A stretch of 64,000 bases of DNA, from assembly GCA_025174535.1 (NCBI GenBank), contig JALBUN010000003.1, forward strand, positions 1,696,501 to 1,760,500, given 5' to 3'. A program made the translations under genes and the position numbers. The notes beneath the pieces were generated by a model. That model saw only the letters and a program-made list of their open reading frames with translations, did not search any database and was not told the DNA's origin. How positions within the stretch are numbered: position 1 is the stretch's first letter; each line of letters starts with the position of its first letter. The stretch comes from Cantharellus purpuraceus (lineage: Eukaryota; Basidiomycota; Agaricomycetes; Cantharellales; Hydnaceae). Shown here piece by piece: positions 55,060-63,949 of this stretch.

Positions 55060-57318
55060 CTGATCCAATCCTGTTGCAGTTAAACACTTGGATGACCCTT
55101 CCAATCTGAAATGGTCACTTGACCCCAAAGGACACCTCTGACACAACAACTGGATATACGTCCCTGATGGCAATGGTCTCCAACTCTGAGTTTTGCAGTA
55201 TTATCATGATCACCCAATCTCTGGCCATTTCAGGGAAAATTGCACACAAGGGTTAATCCAATGGGACTATGTATGGCCAAATGCAAGAGTACATCCAACA
55301 CTACCACAACTCCCACACCACATGTATGCACTCAAAATCGCAAAGGCACAAACCCTATGGAATGCTTAAGCAACTTCTGGTCCTGGAGCAACCATGGAAC
55401 TCCATCTCCATGGATTTCAAAGAGAAACTCCCCTCGTCACTCGGTTATGACACCATACTTGTGATTGTCGACAGGTTCACTAAACAGTCACTATTCATTC
55501 TGACGCATGACACCATCACCTCCACCTTACTAGCTAAGTTGTTTGTTCTCCATGTATTCTCTAAACACGGAGTCCCATCACATGTCACATCCAATTGGGG
55601 CTCAGAGTTCATGTCCTCCTTCTTCCACACACTAGGAAAGGCTCTTGACATGAAGCTTCATTTCACCTCTGGATACCATCCTGAAGGAGATGGACAAACA
55701 GAATGAATGAATCAGTCCCTGGAACAATATCTCTGAGTCTATTGTAACTATCAACAAGACAACTGGGCTGACCTACTTCCAATCACAGAGTTTGCCTACA
55801 ACAACACCCCAAACATGACTACTGGCATCTCTCCGTTCTTTGCTAATAAAGGCTACCATCTGAACATCTCTGTCCACTCCAAGAAGGAACTTGCCTCCAC
55901 CAAAGCCTGCCAATTCGTAACCAACCTCGACCAACTACACCAACATCTCCAAGAAACCATCCCTGATGCCCAGAAACAATACCAATTCTCTGTGGACTGA
56001 CACCGCACCCTGGCTCCAGACCTGCAAATTGGAGACAAAGTATTCATCAAGGCCGAACATTTCTGGACCACCCATCCATCAAAGAAACTCTCCAAGAGAT
56101 ATTTAGGTCCTTATGAGGTCATTGCTTGTGCAGGCAGCAGGTCCTTCACCCTCTGCCTCCCTGACCATTTCTGAGCAGTTCACCCAGTCTTCCATATATC
56201 AATGCTCGAACCTGCTACTACAAATGAGATCTCCAGTCACACCCAACCTCCACCTCCTCCGATCATCATCGAAGGAGATAACGAATATGAGATATCTGAG
56301 ATCCTGGACTTGAAGATTGATTGTCAGTACAAGTGCAAGCTCCAGTACCTAGTCAAATGTGTCAAGAATTTATTCAAGTAATATTACAATCTATTGGAGC
56401 AAGAAGGGGGAGTTTTATGATAAGGAAAAGTTGTGAAAAGTTTGGGAATTTTTTGATTAAGGGATGAGGAGGAGGTGATTTTCGATTTTATTTTGTGAGC
56501 CATCCTTTCGTTCTACGGGGGTGGCTACTATTCAAAAAGGGAGGTATTATGATGATTTTCATTCGTCATAAACCTCAAGTCAAACAGGTAAAAACTCTTT
56601 TCTCTATAAAAAGTTTTTCCCCATGACATCACATATTATCAGTATCCACATCATTTCTTTTATCATATGTTTCAATCTTACTAAAAGGCTTTTTTATCAT
56701 GTGATTGTCAAATTGTATATTAACTACAACTGTGTACGAGTATCAATAAGGAGATTCACTATTCTTAATCCCTTCCAAGCTGCAAACAAACAGCTTGTGT
56801 CAACTTTCTGTCGTTCCTGGAATAACTCCTAAACGACCTATTCAATTTGAAATCTTTTGCATATCCCATTAGGATATTGCATCAACTATTTATATCTCAA
56901 ATTACGAACGATTTGGATCATTACATCCATTTCTATTAAGCAAACACTTTTTCGAAGTGTTGCTATTCCCATTTCTGCTCAAATATTTTGCAGAAGTCCC
57001 AGTTCTTAACCAAATATTCTGATATTTGGTAACATTACTCTACTAAACAACACCTTTCCATCGACCCCGCATATATCTGCATCCTTGCAGTAATTGCTCC
57101 CCTATTCAAAATCTACTTCGCCACCATCCCTCACCTTCATCTTACACTCACCCACAACATCCCTCCATATCTTTTCTTAACAAAATGGACTGGATATGAA
57201 GGCACCGATGAAGAGTTCTCATGGATCTCCATGTCTGAACTTGATTATGCATCTGAATCCATTTCTGATTTTCACTCCACTTATCCAGACAAACCTGGCC
57301 CTCTTATGAATCTTTAAG
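55060..57318 (+). pseudogene. Element A integrase and chromodomain, split by a solo LTR
   Basis: The region starts around LDPKGHL-TGA-HNNWIYVPDG and holds the HHCC region remnant (YYHDHPISGHF), then the DDE core: SMDFKEKLPSSLGYDTILVI (first Asp), VPSHVTSNWGSEFMSSF (second Asp replaced by Asn at 55593-55595) and SGYHPEGDGQTE (Glu). A GPY/F-like region follows (KLSKRYLGPYEVIACAGS). The chromodomain runs YEISEILDLKIDCQYKCKLQ, YLVK, is interrupted by the 823-bp insertion, and resumes WTGYEGTDEEFSWISMSELD, ending PDKPGPLMNL at 57318. TGA stops lie at five or more Arg positions. Confidence 0.88.
56360..57182. mobile_element. Solo LTR nested in the chromodomain of element A
   Basis: The 823-bp insertion starts TGTCAAGAAT and ends TCTTAACA (TG...CA). 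It is flanked by AAATG at 56355-56359 and 57183-57187. Removing it with one AAATG restores LYLVK-WTGYEG-type chromodomain sequence (GTCAAATGGACTGG) without frame change. A TATAAAAAG box lies at 56605-56613. It contains no coding frame. Such a structure arises by recombination between the two LTRs of a complete element. The parent family is not otherwise present in the window. Confidence 0.92.
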
Positions 57319-57473
57319 TTCCATTACTGACACTAATTCTATTATTTCACATTGTCATTTCATTACAAAGTCACAAAGGAAATTACAAGTCTACCCAACC
57401 AAAAGAATCTCACTCCACCCCATTTTTTCTCCACTCCAAAATATTACAATCTAAATCATTTTCATTTTTTTAG

Positions 57474-57773
57474 TTATACATTGTGCTTCCTTTTTCCCTT
57501 CCCCTTGTCTACCTCAGGCTCTGTCTCCAATGCCGTCTCTGGCTCATCCTCACTCTCCACATCTGACACCCAATCTTTCTCATCCCCCATGTCTGAATCC
57601 TCATCCAAGGGGGCCATGAACTTCCACAGTCGATGCAACTCAGCAGTCTGCCAACCCTCCAGAACCTCCTTCCATTTCATCATCTTCACTAACCCCACTA
57701 ACAACCCCTCCATCTGCCGGAGGTGCTCCGACTGCAGGTTAACCAGCCGGATAAGCTGGGTGTGGAGACGCAT
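57474..57773 (-). CDS. Antisense ORF 2 of element A (C-terminal piece)
   Basis: 99 codons on the opposite strand to pol. The frame reads RLHTQLIRLVNLQSEHLRQM, then GLVKMMKWKEVLEGWQTAEL, an acidic stretch (DEDSDMGDEKDWVSD) and a Lys-rich end. It probably continues the protein coded at 57904-59115 after a frame break or intron. Of unknown function; it looks like a helical, charged TE accessory protein. Confidence 0.5.
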   Translation of the reverse strand: MRLHTQLIRLVNLQSEHLRQMEGLLVGLVKMMKWKEVLEGWQTAELHRLWKFMAPLDEDSDMGDEKDWVSDVESEDEPETALETEPEVDKGKGKRKHNV

Positions 57774-57903
57774 CCTATACCTGCGCCAGTCGTTGCTCCT
57801 TCCAATCTGACACCACTACCTCCAGCTGCCACAGCACCTGTCTCCATCTGCCACTTTTTGGTTGGACGACCTTCCAGTTCTTTCTCTGCACCTCCTTGTA
57901 CCA

Positions 57904-59115
57904 CTAGTCAGGGCTTGATGCTCCAACTTCAGGGATCGAACTTGCCGTTGATCCTACACCCTCCTTTCCAACCCTGACAATGATCACAGGACCAAAGGTG
58001 GTGGGTTGGACCAGTGGGCCATACACACTCCACGCCTGTGTCACAACGTGTGGTCCGCTCCTTTTCGATGCAGCCTCCAAGTGCTCCCTCTCCTCCTCCT
58101 TGTCCTGCTGTTCCACTGCTGCCTTCTCCATCTTGCACTTGCAAAGCTGGATTGCTGACCTAGCAACACGCAGCTCCTTCTTACAAGTTGCCAATATGCA
58201 ATTCTCTGCCTTGCACCATATGATCCTCTGATCCACTTCCCACTTCTCCATATCAGCACTCAGGTGTGCCTTCAATGAAAAGACCGTGACCTCAAGGTTC
58301 TTCTTGGTGGTAGCAGCATATAGCTCCACCCTTTTGTGAGCTTCAACTGTGGCTACCCAAGCCATCTCCTCGTAACAATTTGAGGTTGGATCCAGCTCCA
58401 TATCTGTCCTGACATCCACACCCACCTTGGGCTCTGCATTTGTGTCGAGCTCCATGTTGGCATCAGGATCCACCTCCACTTCCACCCTCTCTGCCTCCAC
58501 CATGCCATCCTCTTCAGCTGCACCCACTGCAAATAACGGCTGTGGTTGCAGACGCAATGATGAGTCTACCAGAGGGACAGTTGTTGGACAGGTCAACTCC
58601 ATCTGTGTGATCAAGATAATGGCAACCTTGGGGGTTCCCACCCATATTGGCACACTCAGACTCCCTGGGTGACTAGTTGCCTCTGCCCCGGTCACCTCCT
58701 CCTCTACCTCCATGGCAGCTTCTAGCTCATGCACCTGCTCTTCCACTTCCTTCAGCCTCACAGCCTCCATCATGGCCACAAGCTCCTTGACCCTGCATGC
58801 TCGTTCAGCCTTTGCTTTTTCCTCCTTCCATCTCCATTCCACCTCCGCCTCCTCCTTCTGTCTCGACTCCTCCTCCTCCTCCTTCCATCTCTGCTGCTGC
58901 TGCTGCTGCTCCTTCCATCTCCACTCCTGCTCCTCCCCCTCCTTCCATCTCCATTCTGCCTCCTCCTCCTCCTCCTTCCATCTCCGCTCCTCTTCCTCTT
59001 CCTTCTGTCGGGCCAGGAGCAGCTGCTCGAGCTTGGCCACACTCATGTTTGCCAAGGGGTTTGACATCATTGAGGACAAGACCTCAAACATGCCCCTCCT
59101 TTTATATGTCTCCAA
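57904..59115 (-). CDS. Antisense coiled-coil ORF between pol and 3' LTR of element A
   Basis: 403 open codons from ATG 59115 (METYKRRGMFEVLSSMMSN) on the strand opposite to gag-pol. The N-terminal third is a long E/K/R/W-rich coiled coil with a repeated RRWKEEEE / EWRWKE pattern. The middle is low complexity and acidic. Next comes a helical region (EEMAWVATVEAHKRVELYAA, VDQRIIWCKAENCILATCKK, ARSAIQLCKCKMEKAAVEQQ). It stops at 57904. No known domain. Its Arg-to-Cys and Arg-to-Gln looking positions suggest that it has suffered the same CpG decay as pol while staying open. It could be a real accessory gene of the element or a captured host fragment. The complementary plus frame at 58712-59128 is a shadow. 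Confidence 0.6.
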   Translation of the reverse strand: METYKRRGMFEVLSSMMSNPLANMSVAKLEQLLLARQKEEEEERRWKEEEEEAEWRWKEGEEQEWRWKEQQQQQQRWKEEEEESRQKEEAEVEWRWKEEKAKAERACRVKELVAMMEAVRLKEVEEQVHELEAAMEVEEEVTGAEATSHPGSLSVPIWVGTPKVAIILITQMELTCPTTVPLVDSSLRLQPQPLFAVGAAEEDGMVEAERVEVEVDPDANMELDTNAEPKVGVDVRTDMELDPTSNCYEEMAWVATVEAHKRVELYAATTKKNLEVTVFSLKAHLSADMEKWEVDQRIIWCKAENCILATCKKELRVARSAIQLCKCKMEKAAVEQQDKEEEREHLEAASKRSGPHVVTQAWSVYGPLVQPTTFGPVIIVRVGKEGVGSTASSIPEVGASSPD

Positions 59116-59207
59116 ACCCCCAGTATAACTCCAACTGTGCCCAACCGTCTCACCTATTCAATCCATGGACATGAGGCCTCAAGGGCTTGGCCTTAATGGA
59201 GAGATAC

Positions 59208-59651
59208 TGTTATGACTATATTCATTTACACCCAGATCCCCATCTGATCCACTCAGATCCCCACACACATGAAATCTATACCCCATTTGGAAACCATCAC
59301 ATCTCCATTTATCTGTCCGATTGTCACTGCCGATCTCGCTCATCCACCTCCAGTTCCAATTGATGCATCAGCATCACCATAGGAACCCAGACATCTGTCC
59401 CCATCAGACTCGGACATATTCATGTAAGGCTGTTGGCCTTGGAGACCCATCACTGGAATAATTATTATTAGATTTCAAATATGTATTTAAGTTGCCTGAC
59501 TGGGGACTTCATTCCCCAGTTCGAATATTGAATCACACCTAGTTCCTAAGTCCAATCCTAACCATCTAAGTCGTACTCCATCTCTGAAATCTCAGACACC
59601 AGTATTAGTGAGGGTGCAGCACATAAGCTGAAGCCAAGTCCATTCCAACCC
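59208..59651 (+). repeat. 3' LTR of element A
   Basis: Copy of 51538-51958, with about 24 extra bases near 59240 (a CAGATCCCC-containing duplication) and scattered C/T and G/A differences. It is followed by CTACA (59652-59656), which also precedes the 5' LTR. Confidence 0.85.
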
Positions 59652-59656
59652 CTACA

Positions 59657-60240
59657 ATGCAAACAATTTGCACAGCAGGCTCAAATGAACCTGCTAGCAG
59701 CACACAATGCAATTATAGAAAGTCACATCGCTCAGATGTTTCATGCCAATAAGAAACATCAGGAAGGTTGAACCTTCCAGAGAGGTGACAAAGTCTACCT
59801 CTCAACAAAAAACTTGACTCTACCTAAGGGTAGAACCAGCAAACTAGTGCCCAAGTATATTGGGCCCTATAAAGTAATTGAAGCCCATAATAAAGCTTTG
59901 ACAGCGACACTGGAACTGCCACCAGAACTGACTAGTAGGTGCATTATGCCTACGTTCCATGTCAGTCTCATTGGACTGTATGTGCTGAATGATGAGATGA
60001 GATTCCTGAAATGGGAAGCAAAGTTGTTTTATGACTTTGGGAATGATGACAAGCAAGAGTGGCTCATCAATGAAATCATTGCTCAGTAATGGATAAGTGA
60101 TAAAGAACTTGAATTTCAAGTTCTATCGACATTGGGAGACATCACCTGGGAACCTTACACATCATGTAAGGATCTAGAAGCTCTAGATGATTATTTAAAG
60201 CTTTGAGGAGTGACTCAAGCCCAAGAACTACCTCATAGAC
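59657..60240 (+). pseudogene. Ty3/gypsy integrase C-terminus and chromodomain (element B, right part)
   Basis: The frame reads QFAQQAQMNLLAAHNAIIES, HIAQMFHANKKHQEG, a TGA, then GDKVYLSTKNLTLPKGRTSK and LVPKYIGPYKVIEAHN (GPY/F motif), then CIMPTFHVSLI. The chromodomain follows: WLINEIIAQ, TAA, WISDKELEFQVL, GDITWEPYTSCKDLEALDDY. It is a different family from element A. Together with the integrase core at 50520-50740 it looks like one element split by element A. Confidence 0.8.
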
Positions 60241-60244
60241 AGTA

Positions 60245-60500
60245 ATTCCCCTCTTTTTGGAATATCTGGACCCCTAAGTGTCTCTCTAGACTCTGGAAGT
60301 CTTATTTATTCTCTACTGCTAAGAAACATATTACCTTCCTGTGTATCATCTGCATTGACCATTACAACGGATTGTAACCAAAGTACAAATGTTAAATTAT
60401 TGTGCTGCAGTAGAATTTGATATTCTTCTCAGCTGTTCATTCACAGAATTGTGGTGATTTAGAGTTTTCCCTAACACCATAATTTTGTGGGTTCCAAAAC
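60245..60500. repeat. Direct repeat R1, left copy
   Basis: Matches 63678-63949 in the same orientation with about 90% identity, for example GGACTCTGGAAGTCTTATT-type and GCTGTTCATTCACAGAATTG blocks. The offset is 3,433 bp. It covers the 3' end of the antisense ORF at 60397-61041. Confidence 0.8.
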
Positions 60501-61041
60501 ACTCTGCAATTTGCTGCCCCATAGTAGTGGCAGCATGTCCTATTTTGGCAGCCATCTTGGCTGCCTGAGCACTAGCTTCACTAATGCTCTTCTCATGTTG
60601 ATTATGCATGAGTTGTTCAGTCAATCTCATGATTGACCTGTGGGTTTCATGCCAATCTGTGCTGCACAATTCCCTAGTAGAAGTATCGCTACTTCTACTT
60701 GTGCTTGTATATTGAGCATATTCCTTTCCTTTAGGAACATTGGAGGCAGTTAATGACTGTCTCCTTCTTTCTTCTCTAATCAGAGAACCACTTGATGAGG
60801 GGTTCCTGTTTGACAGACAATCTATTGTGTGATCATCTGTGCAGTCTTGCAACTGTGATGACTCTCTCCTAGAGACCTCCTTATGAGAAGTCCCTATGAC
60901 TTCTCTAGGGTCTAGCTCCCCTTCATGGGAGCTTCTGCCACTGGCTATGTGCTGCCAGTCATCTTTTATGATGTCCTGTCTTTTCTTATCAAAGAATGAC
61001 TTGATGAGGGGTTCTTGTTTGACATGTGATCTATTGTGCAA
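60397..61041 (-). CDS. Antisense ORF downstream of element B pol
   Basis: 214 open codons from ATG 61041 (MHNRSHVKQEPLIKSFFDKK) on the strand opposite to element B integrase. It is Ser/Arg rich, with a helical C-terminal part (MRLTEQLMHNQHEKSISEAS, KMAAKIGHAATTMGQQIAEC, FGTHKIMVLGKTLNHHNSVN). No known domain. It spans a roughly 209-bp tandem duplication (60785-60993 and 60994-61180), which argues for a decayed TE product. A second, partial copy of its 3' end is at 63840-63949, so it belongs to a repeated unit. It may be an accessory gene of element B or of a minus-strand element whose RT fragment lies at 62190-62612. Confidence 0.45.
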   Translation of the reverse strand: MHNRSHVKQEPLIKSFFDKKRQDIIKDDWQHIASGRSSHEGELDPREVIGTSHKEVSRRESSQLQDCTDDHTIDCLSNRNPSSSGSLIREERRRQSLTASNVPKGKEYAQYTSTSRSSDTSTRELCSTDWHETHRSIMRLTEQLMHNQHEKSISEASAQAAKMAAKIGHAATTMGQQIAECFGTHKIMVLGKTLNHHNSVNEQLRRISNSTAAQ

Positions 61042-61180
61042 TCATCTGTGTGGTCTTGCAATCATGATGACTCTCCCTTACAAGAAGTCCCTACAAATTC
61101 TCTAGGGTCTAGCTCCCCTTCATGGGAGCTTCTATTGCTGGTTATGTGCCATTGTTCATCATTTATGATGTCCTGGGAGC
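60785..61180. repeat. Tandem duplication of about 209 bp
   Basis: TTGATGAGGGGTTC (60792 and 61001) and TCTCTAGGGTCTAGCTCCCC (60902 and 61096) mark the two copies. They differ by substitutions and by a small deletion in the second copy. Confidence 0.75.
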
Positions 61181-62189
61181 TGCCAGCATGACTCATTCTG
61201 CTTTGAGTCATCATTATGATGACTCCTTTTCTGCTTCTGTAGACTAGTCTACTGGTTGCTCACTTGTATGAGCAACTGGGGGGTTGGTTTATGTCTGTAC
61301 ACCAGCAACAGCCAGTTTTCTAGTACTGACTAGAAAACTTCAATAAAGAGGGAGAATCAACTGATTCTTCCTATGGAAGTTCAAAAATATGTAAGGTTAG
61401 ACTTAGTTCACACCAACACAGAACTCGACCAAGTTATATTGGTTGTGCTATGTGCAACAGTGGTGTGGTAAAATCTAAGTTACTCTAACTACATGTAGAC
61501 CCACACATATACTTGAGCCCACTTGATTATATAATAACTATACATATGCACCCTATAGATGCATATATCTATGACACTTGTTCAGAAATACAACAAATAT
61601 GTATATACAACCTATTTTCCTCAAATTTTACACAACACACTTAGATTAAAACTTATTTTCATATTTCAACATGATTCTCAAATTTTACACAATATACTAG
61701 ATTGAAACATATTTTGATATTTTGGCATAATTCTTAAAAATAATTGTTTTTTCCCCATTTAGTGGTGGCAACTCTCTTGAGGGAACATCCAAATATCATT
61801 GATTCTTTCTTGTACAATACTTGTAACATAATTTGAACTATCTTTAATTCCCACCTGGTATTTATATATCTAAATACCCTATATAATACCAATTAAATTA
61901 ATACAGACATTCCTATTATATCCATGTAAATGATTATGTTCATCTCAACCAAATATCTTATCTTTTCAAGTTTATTAAGATATAGAATATATGTTTATAT
62001 TTATGAAAATTTCACACATCCAAAATCTTTTAAGATATCCAAATTGTAACTCCCTGGCTTTATGTATCATTGAAATTCTGATGTATATCTCATATACATC
62101 AGAATATTGTATACTGACATGATTCCAAACAAGTGTCTATCAAGAAAAGCAGCACTCCTTAATGGAACGCTGTATATACTAATATTAAT
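61181..62189. other. AT-rich stretch in transposon debris
   Basis: About 1 kb. From 61380 on it is very A+T rich with many homopolymer and TATA-like runs, and no open frame or protein homology. The first part has several TGACTCAT/ATGAGTCA-like sites around 61188-61225 (CATGACTCATTCTGC, TTTGAGTCATCA). Confidence 0.45.
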
Positions 62190-62612
62190 ATATGCTACTC
62201 TATAGTAAGTAAATACCTAGGGTACTTACAGATAGGCTATAAGTGCTGGAAAACATCAAGGACTTTTGGATGGTTCATGACTCTGAGACTAAGACAAGCA
62301 TCCATTTGCTCACTTCCCTTTTGGCAGGTGAGGCATTATAAGGAGGTAGTGAAATTTTTTGGTATCAGGCCTGAGATTGATTTCAACTTTTGCATCATAA
62401 TTGCCAAGTCTACCATCAAGACCAAATGCATCTTTATGTGCCAAAACTGTATCTTGGAGAGCCTTCTGATTGGTGTCATTGAGCTCTGGTGAGAAGTCAA
62501 TTTCATCCAACAGTTGGTTTTCAGGAACATCCTCAGGGGGAATTTCCTGAGCCTTAGGTCCTCCTTGTACCACCTCTCCATCTGATTCAAGAGAGATAAC
62601 AGTAGGTATCAT
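62190..62612 (-). pseudogene. Ty3/gypsy pol fragment (protease-RT junction), minus strand
   Basis: The minus frame reads LLDEIDFSPELNDTNQKALQ, then LAHKDAFGLDGRLGNYDAKV, EINLRPDTKKF, the stretch just before RT in Ty3 pol. In other frames the RT start follows: SPAKREV, then EPSKSP with TGA at the expected Trp. It is frame-shifted and has stops. It is inverted relative to element B integrase, so it is a third element or a rearranged piece. Confidence 0.7.
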
Positions 62613-62865
62613 ACCAGACTCAAAGTTCTGTTGAGCAAGAGCTTTTATAAGTCTGGTGTGAGAGAAACAAGTCTCTGTCAGGGCTCATACAGTTTCTATT
62701 TTTAGTACCTTTCTTATCACCCCTATCAGCACAGCCTGTTAGGGTGCACTCTCCTATCTCTCCCCTATTGTTCCCCTATCTTGGTTCCCCTATTCCTTGC
62801 ATCATCTAGTATAAAGATCTTGCCTGGTGCAGCATGGTTTCCTCAGCTTGATCTCTGAGGATATC

Positions 62866-63153
62866 ATGACTCATACCATGACTCCTTCCATGACTCATAC
62901 CATGACTCCTTCCATGACTCATACCATGACTCCTTCCATGACTCCTTCCATGACTCATACCATGACTCCTTCCATGACTCATACCATGACTCCTTCCATG
63001 ACTCATACCATGACTCATACCATGACTCCTTCTATGACTCATACCATGACTCCTTCCATGACTCATACCATGACTCCTTCCATGACTCATACCATGACTC
63101 CTGCTCTGAGTCACACTATGACTCCATCCATGACTCATGCCATGAGTCAGAGC
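62866..63153. repeat. 12-bp minisatellite with Gcn4/AP-1 consensus sites
   Basis: Twenty-four 12-bp units. Ten are exactly ATGACTCATACC, and most of the others are ATGACTCCTTCC or a one-base variant. ATGACTCAT occurs eleven times, and two more units have the inverted core TGAGTCA. Because 12 is a multiple of 3, both strands are open through the array (plus frame MTHT/MTPS repeats), which is not evidence of coding. The array ends 93 bp before a TATA box. Confidence 0.95.
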
Positions 63154-63246
63154 AAATCCAAGCAGCTCATTGGCTAGGAAACTTCCACCCCCTTCTCACA
63201 TATTCCACTAGCTTCCAGTAGTATTAGTCAGCTCCTGTAAATACAA

Positions 63247-63254
63247 TATAAAAG
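63247..63254 (+). promoter_or_regulatory. TATA box downstream of the minisatellite (LTR-like promoter)
   Basis: TATAAAAG lies in a context (AATACAATATAAAAGGAGCCC) followed by pyrimidine-rich sequence and AATAAATAA about 30 bp on. Such a layout (upstream repeats, TATA, AATAAA) is typical of an LTR U3-R region. No second copy is in the window, so LTR identity is not proven. Confidence 0.55.
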
Positions 63255-63677
63255 GAGCCCACTCTGCCTCTGAATAAATAACCATTTTCTACCCCATCAT
63301 TTGCACATCAGTGTGACTAGAGTGACATACAGTGTCATCCTCTATATCTCAGTAACTGTTGATTGTCCAGTTCAAGGGTCGCTTACAGTTGTGTAACTGT
63401 ATTCGATTGCACTCAAACTAGTGATTGTCCTGCTTTGGGTGTGAGTGTAGTATCCTCGTATGACTACAAATCTACAGGGTGAGATTGTCTGTTGATAGTC
63501 CTGCCATTAGTGCTCTTTGATTAAGTTACTAGTGTGTACTGCCTTTGCAGAGCATTAGGATCTTGAACTTGTGTGAAGCAGTTGCTAGACTACTTCACAC
63601 ATCGCTGTTACCCGCTTCAGAGTGCCACTGGTTGGACAGTTGGATTCATCCACCTACTTCCTCTAGCCTCTAAGTGC

Positions 63678-63949
63678 ATTCCCCTCTTTTCAGAATATCT
63701 GGACCCCTAAGCATCCGTGAACTCTAGACTCTGGAAGTCTTATTCATTCCCTACTGCTAAGAAATGTATTACCTTCCTGTGTATCGTCTGCATTGACTAT
63801 TACAACAGATTGTAACCAAAGTACAAATGTTAAATCGTTTCTGGAGTTGTGCTGCAGTAGGATTTGATATTCTTCTCAGCTGTTCATTCACAGAATTGTG
63901 GTGATGTAGAGTTTGCCCTAACACCATAATTTTGCAGGTTCCAAAACAT
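63678..63949. repeat. Direct repeat R1, right copy
   Basis: Second copy of 60245-60500. It has a 12-bp or so extra piece (TCGTTTCTGGAG) before the shared TGTGCTGCAGTA. On the minus strand it codes the same antisense-ORF end, and that frame may continue past the right window edge. Confidence 0.8.

Larger units (their letters stand above)
51538..59651 (+). mobile_element. Ty3/gypsy LTR retrotransposon (element A), decayed
   Basis: Two LTR copies (51538-51958 and 59208-59651) bracket gag, protease, RT/RNase H, integrase and chromodomain in Ty3 order, then a long 3' region with antisense ORFs. CTACA before the 5' LTR (51533-51537) and after the 3' LTR (59652-59656) is a possible 5-bp target duplication. 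The LTRs start TGTTATGA but lack a canonical CA end, so the right boundary is approximate. The element is dead: part of pol before the RT core is deleted, several frames are shifted, many TGA stops occupy Arg positions, and an 823-bp solo LTR splits the chromodomain. The LTRs differ by point changes, mostly transitions, plus an indel of about 24 bp, so insertion was not recent. Confidence 0.9.

Noticed and set aside
58712..59174. Plus-strand frames of 110 to 138 codons
   Set aside because: They are complements of the coiled-coil antisense ORF, made of Ser/Pro/Leu repeats from CTC/TCC triplets.
62866..63153. CRISPR-like array
   Set aside because: Units are 12 bp with no spacers, and the genome is eukaryotic. 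It is a minisatellite.
62827..63177. Plus-strand 116-codon frame of MTHT/MTPS repeats and the matching minus-strand frame of 110 codons
   Set aside because: Both come from a 12-bp repeat without stops on either strand. A repeat length divisible by three explains the open frames.
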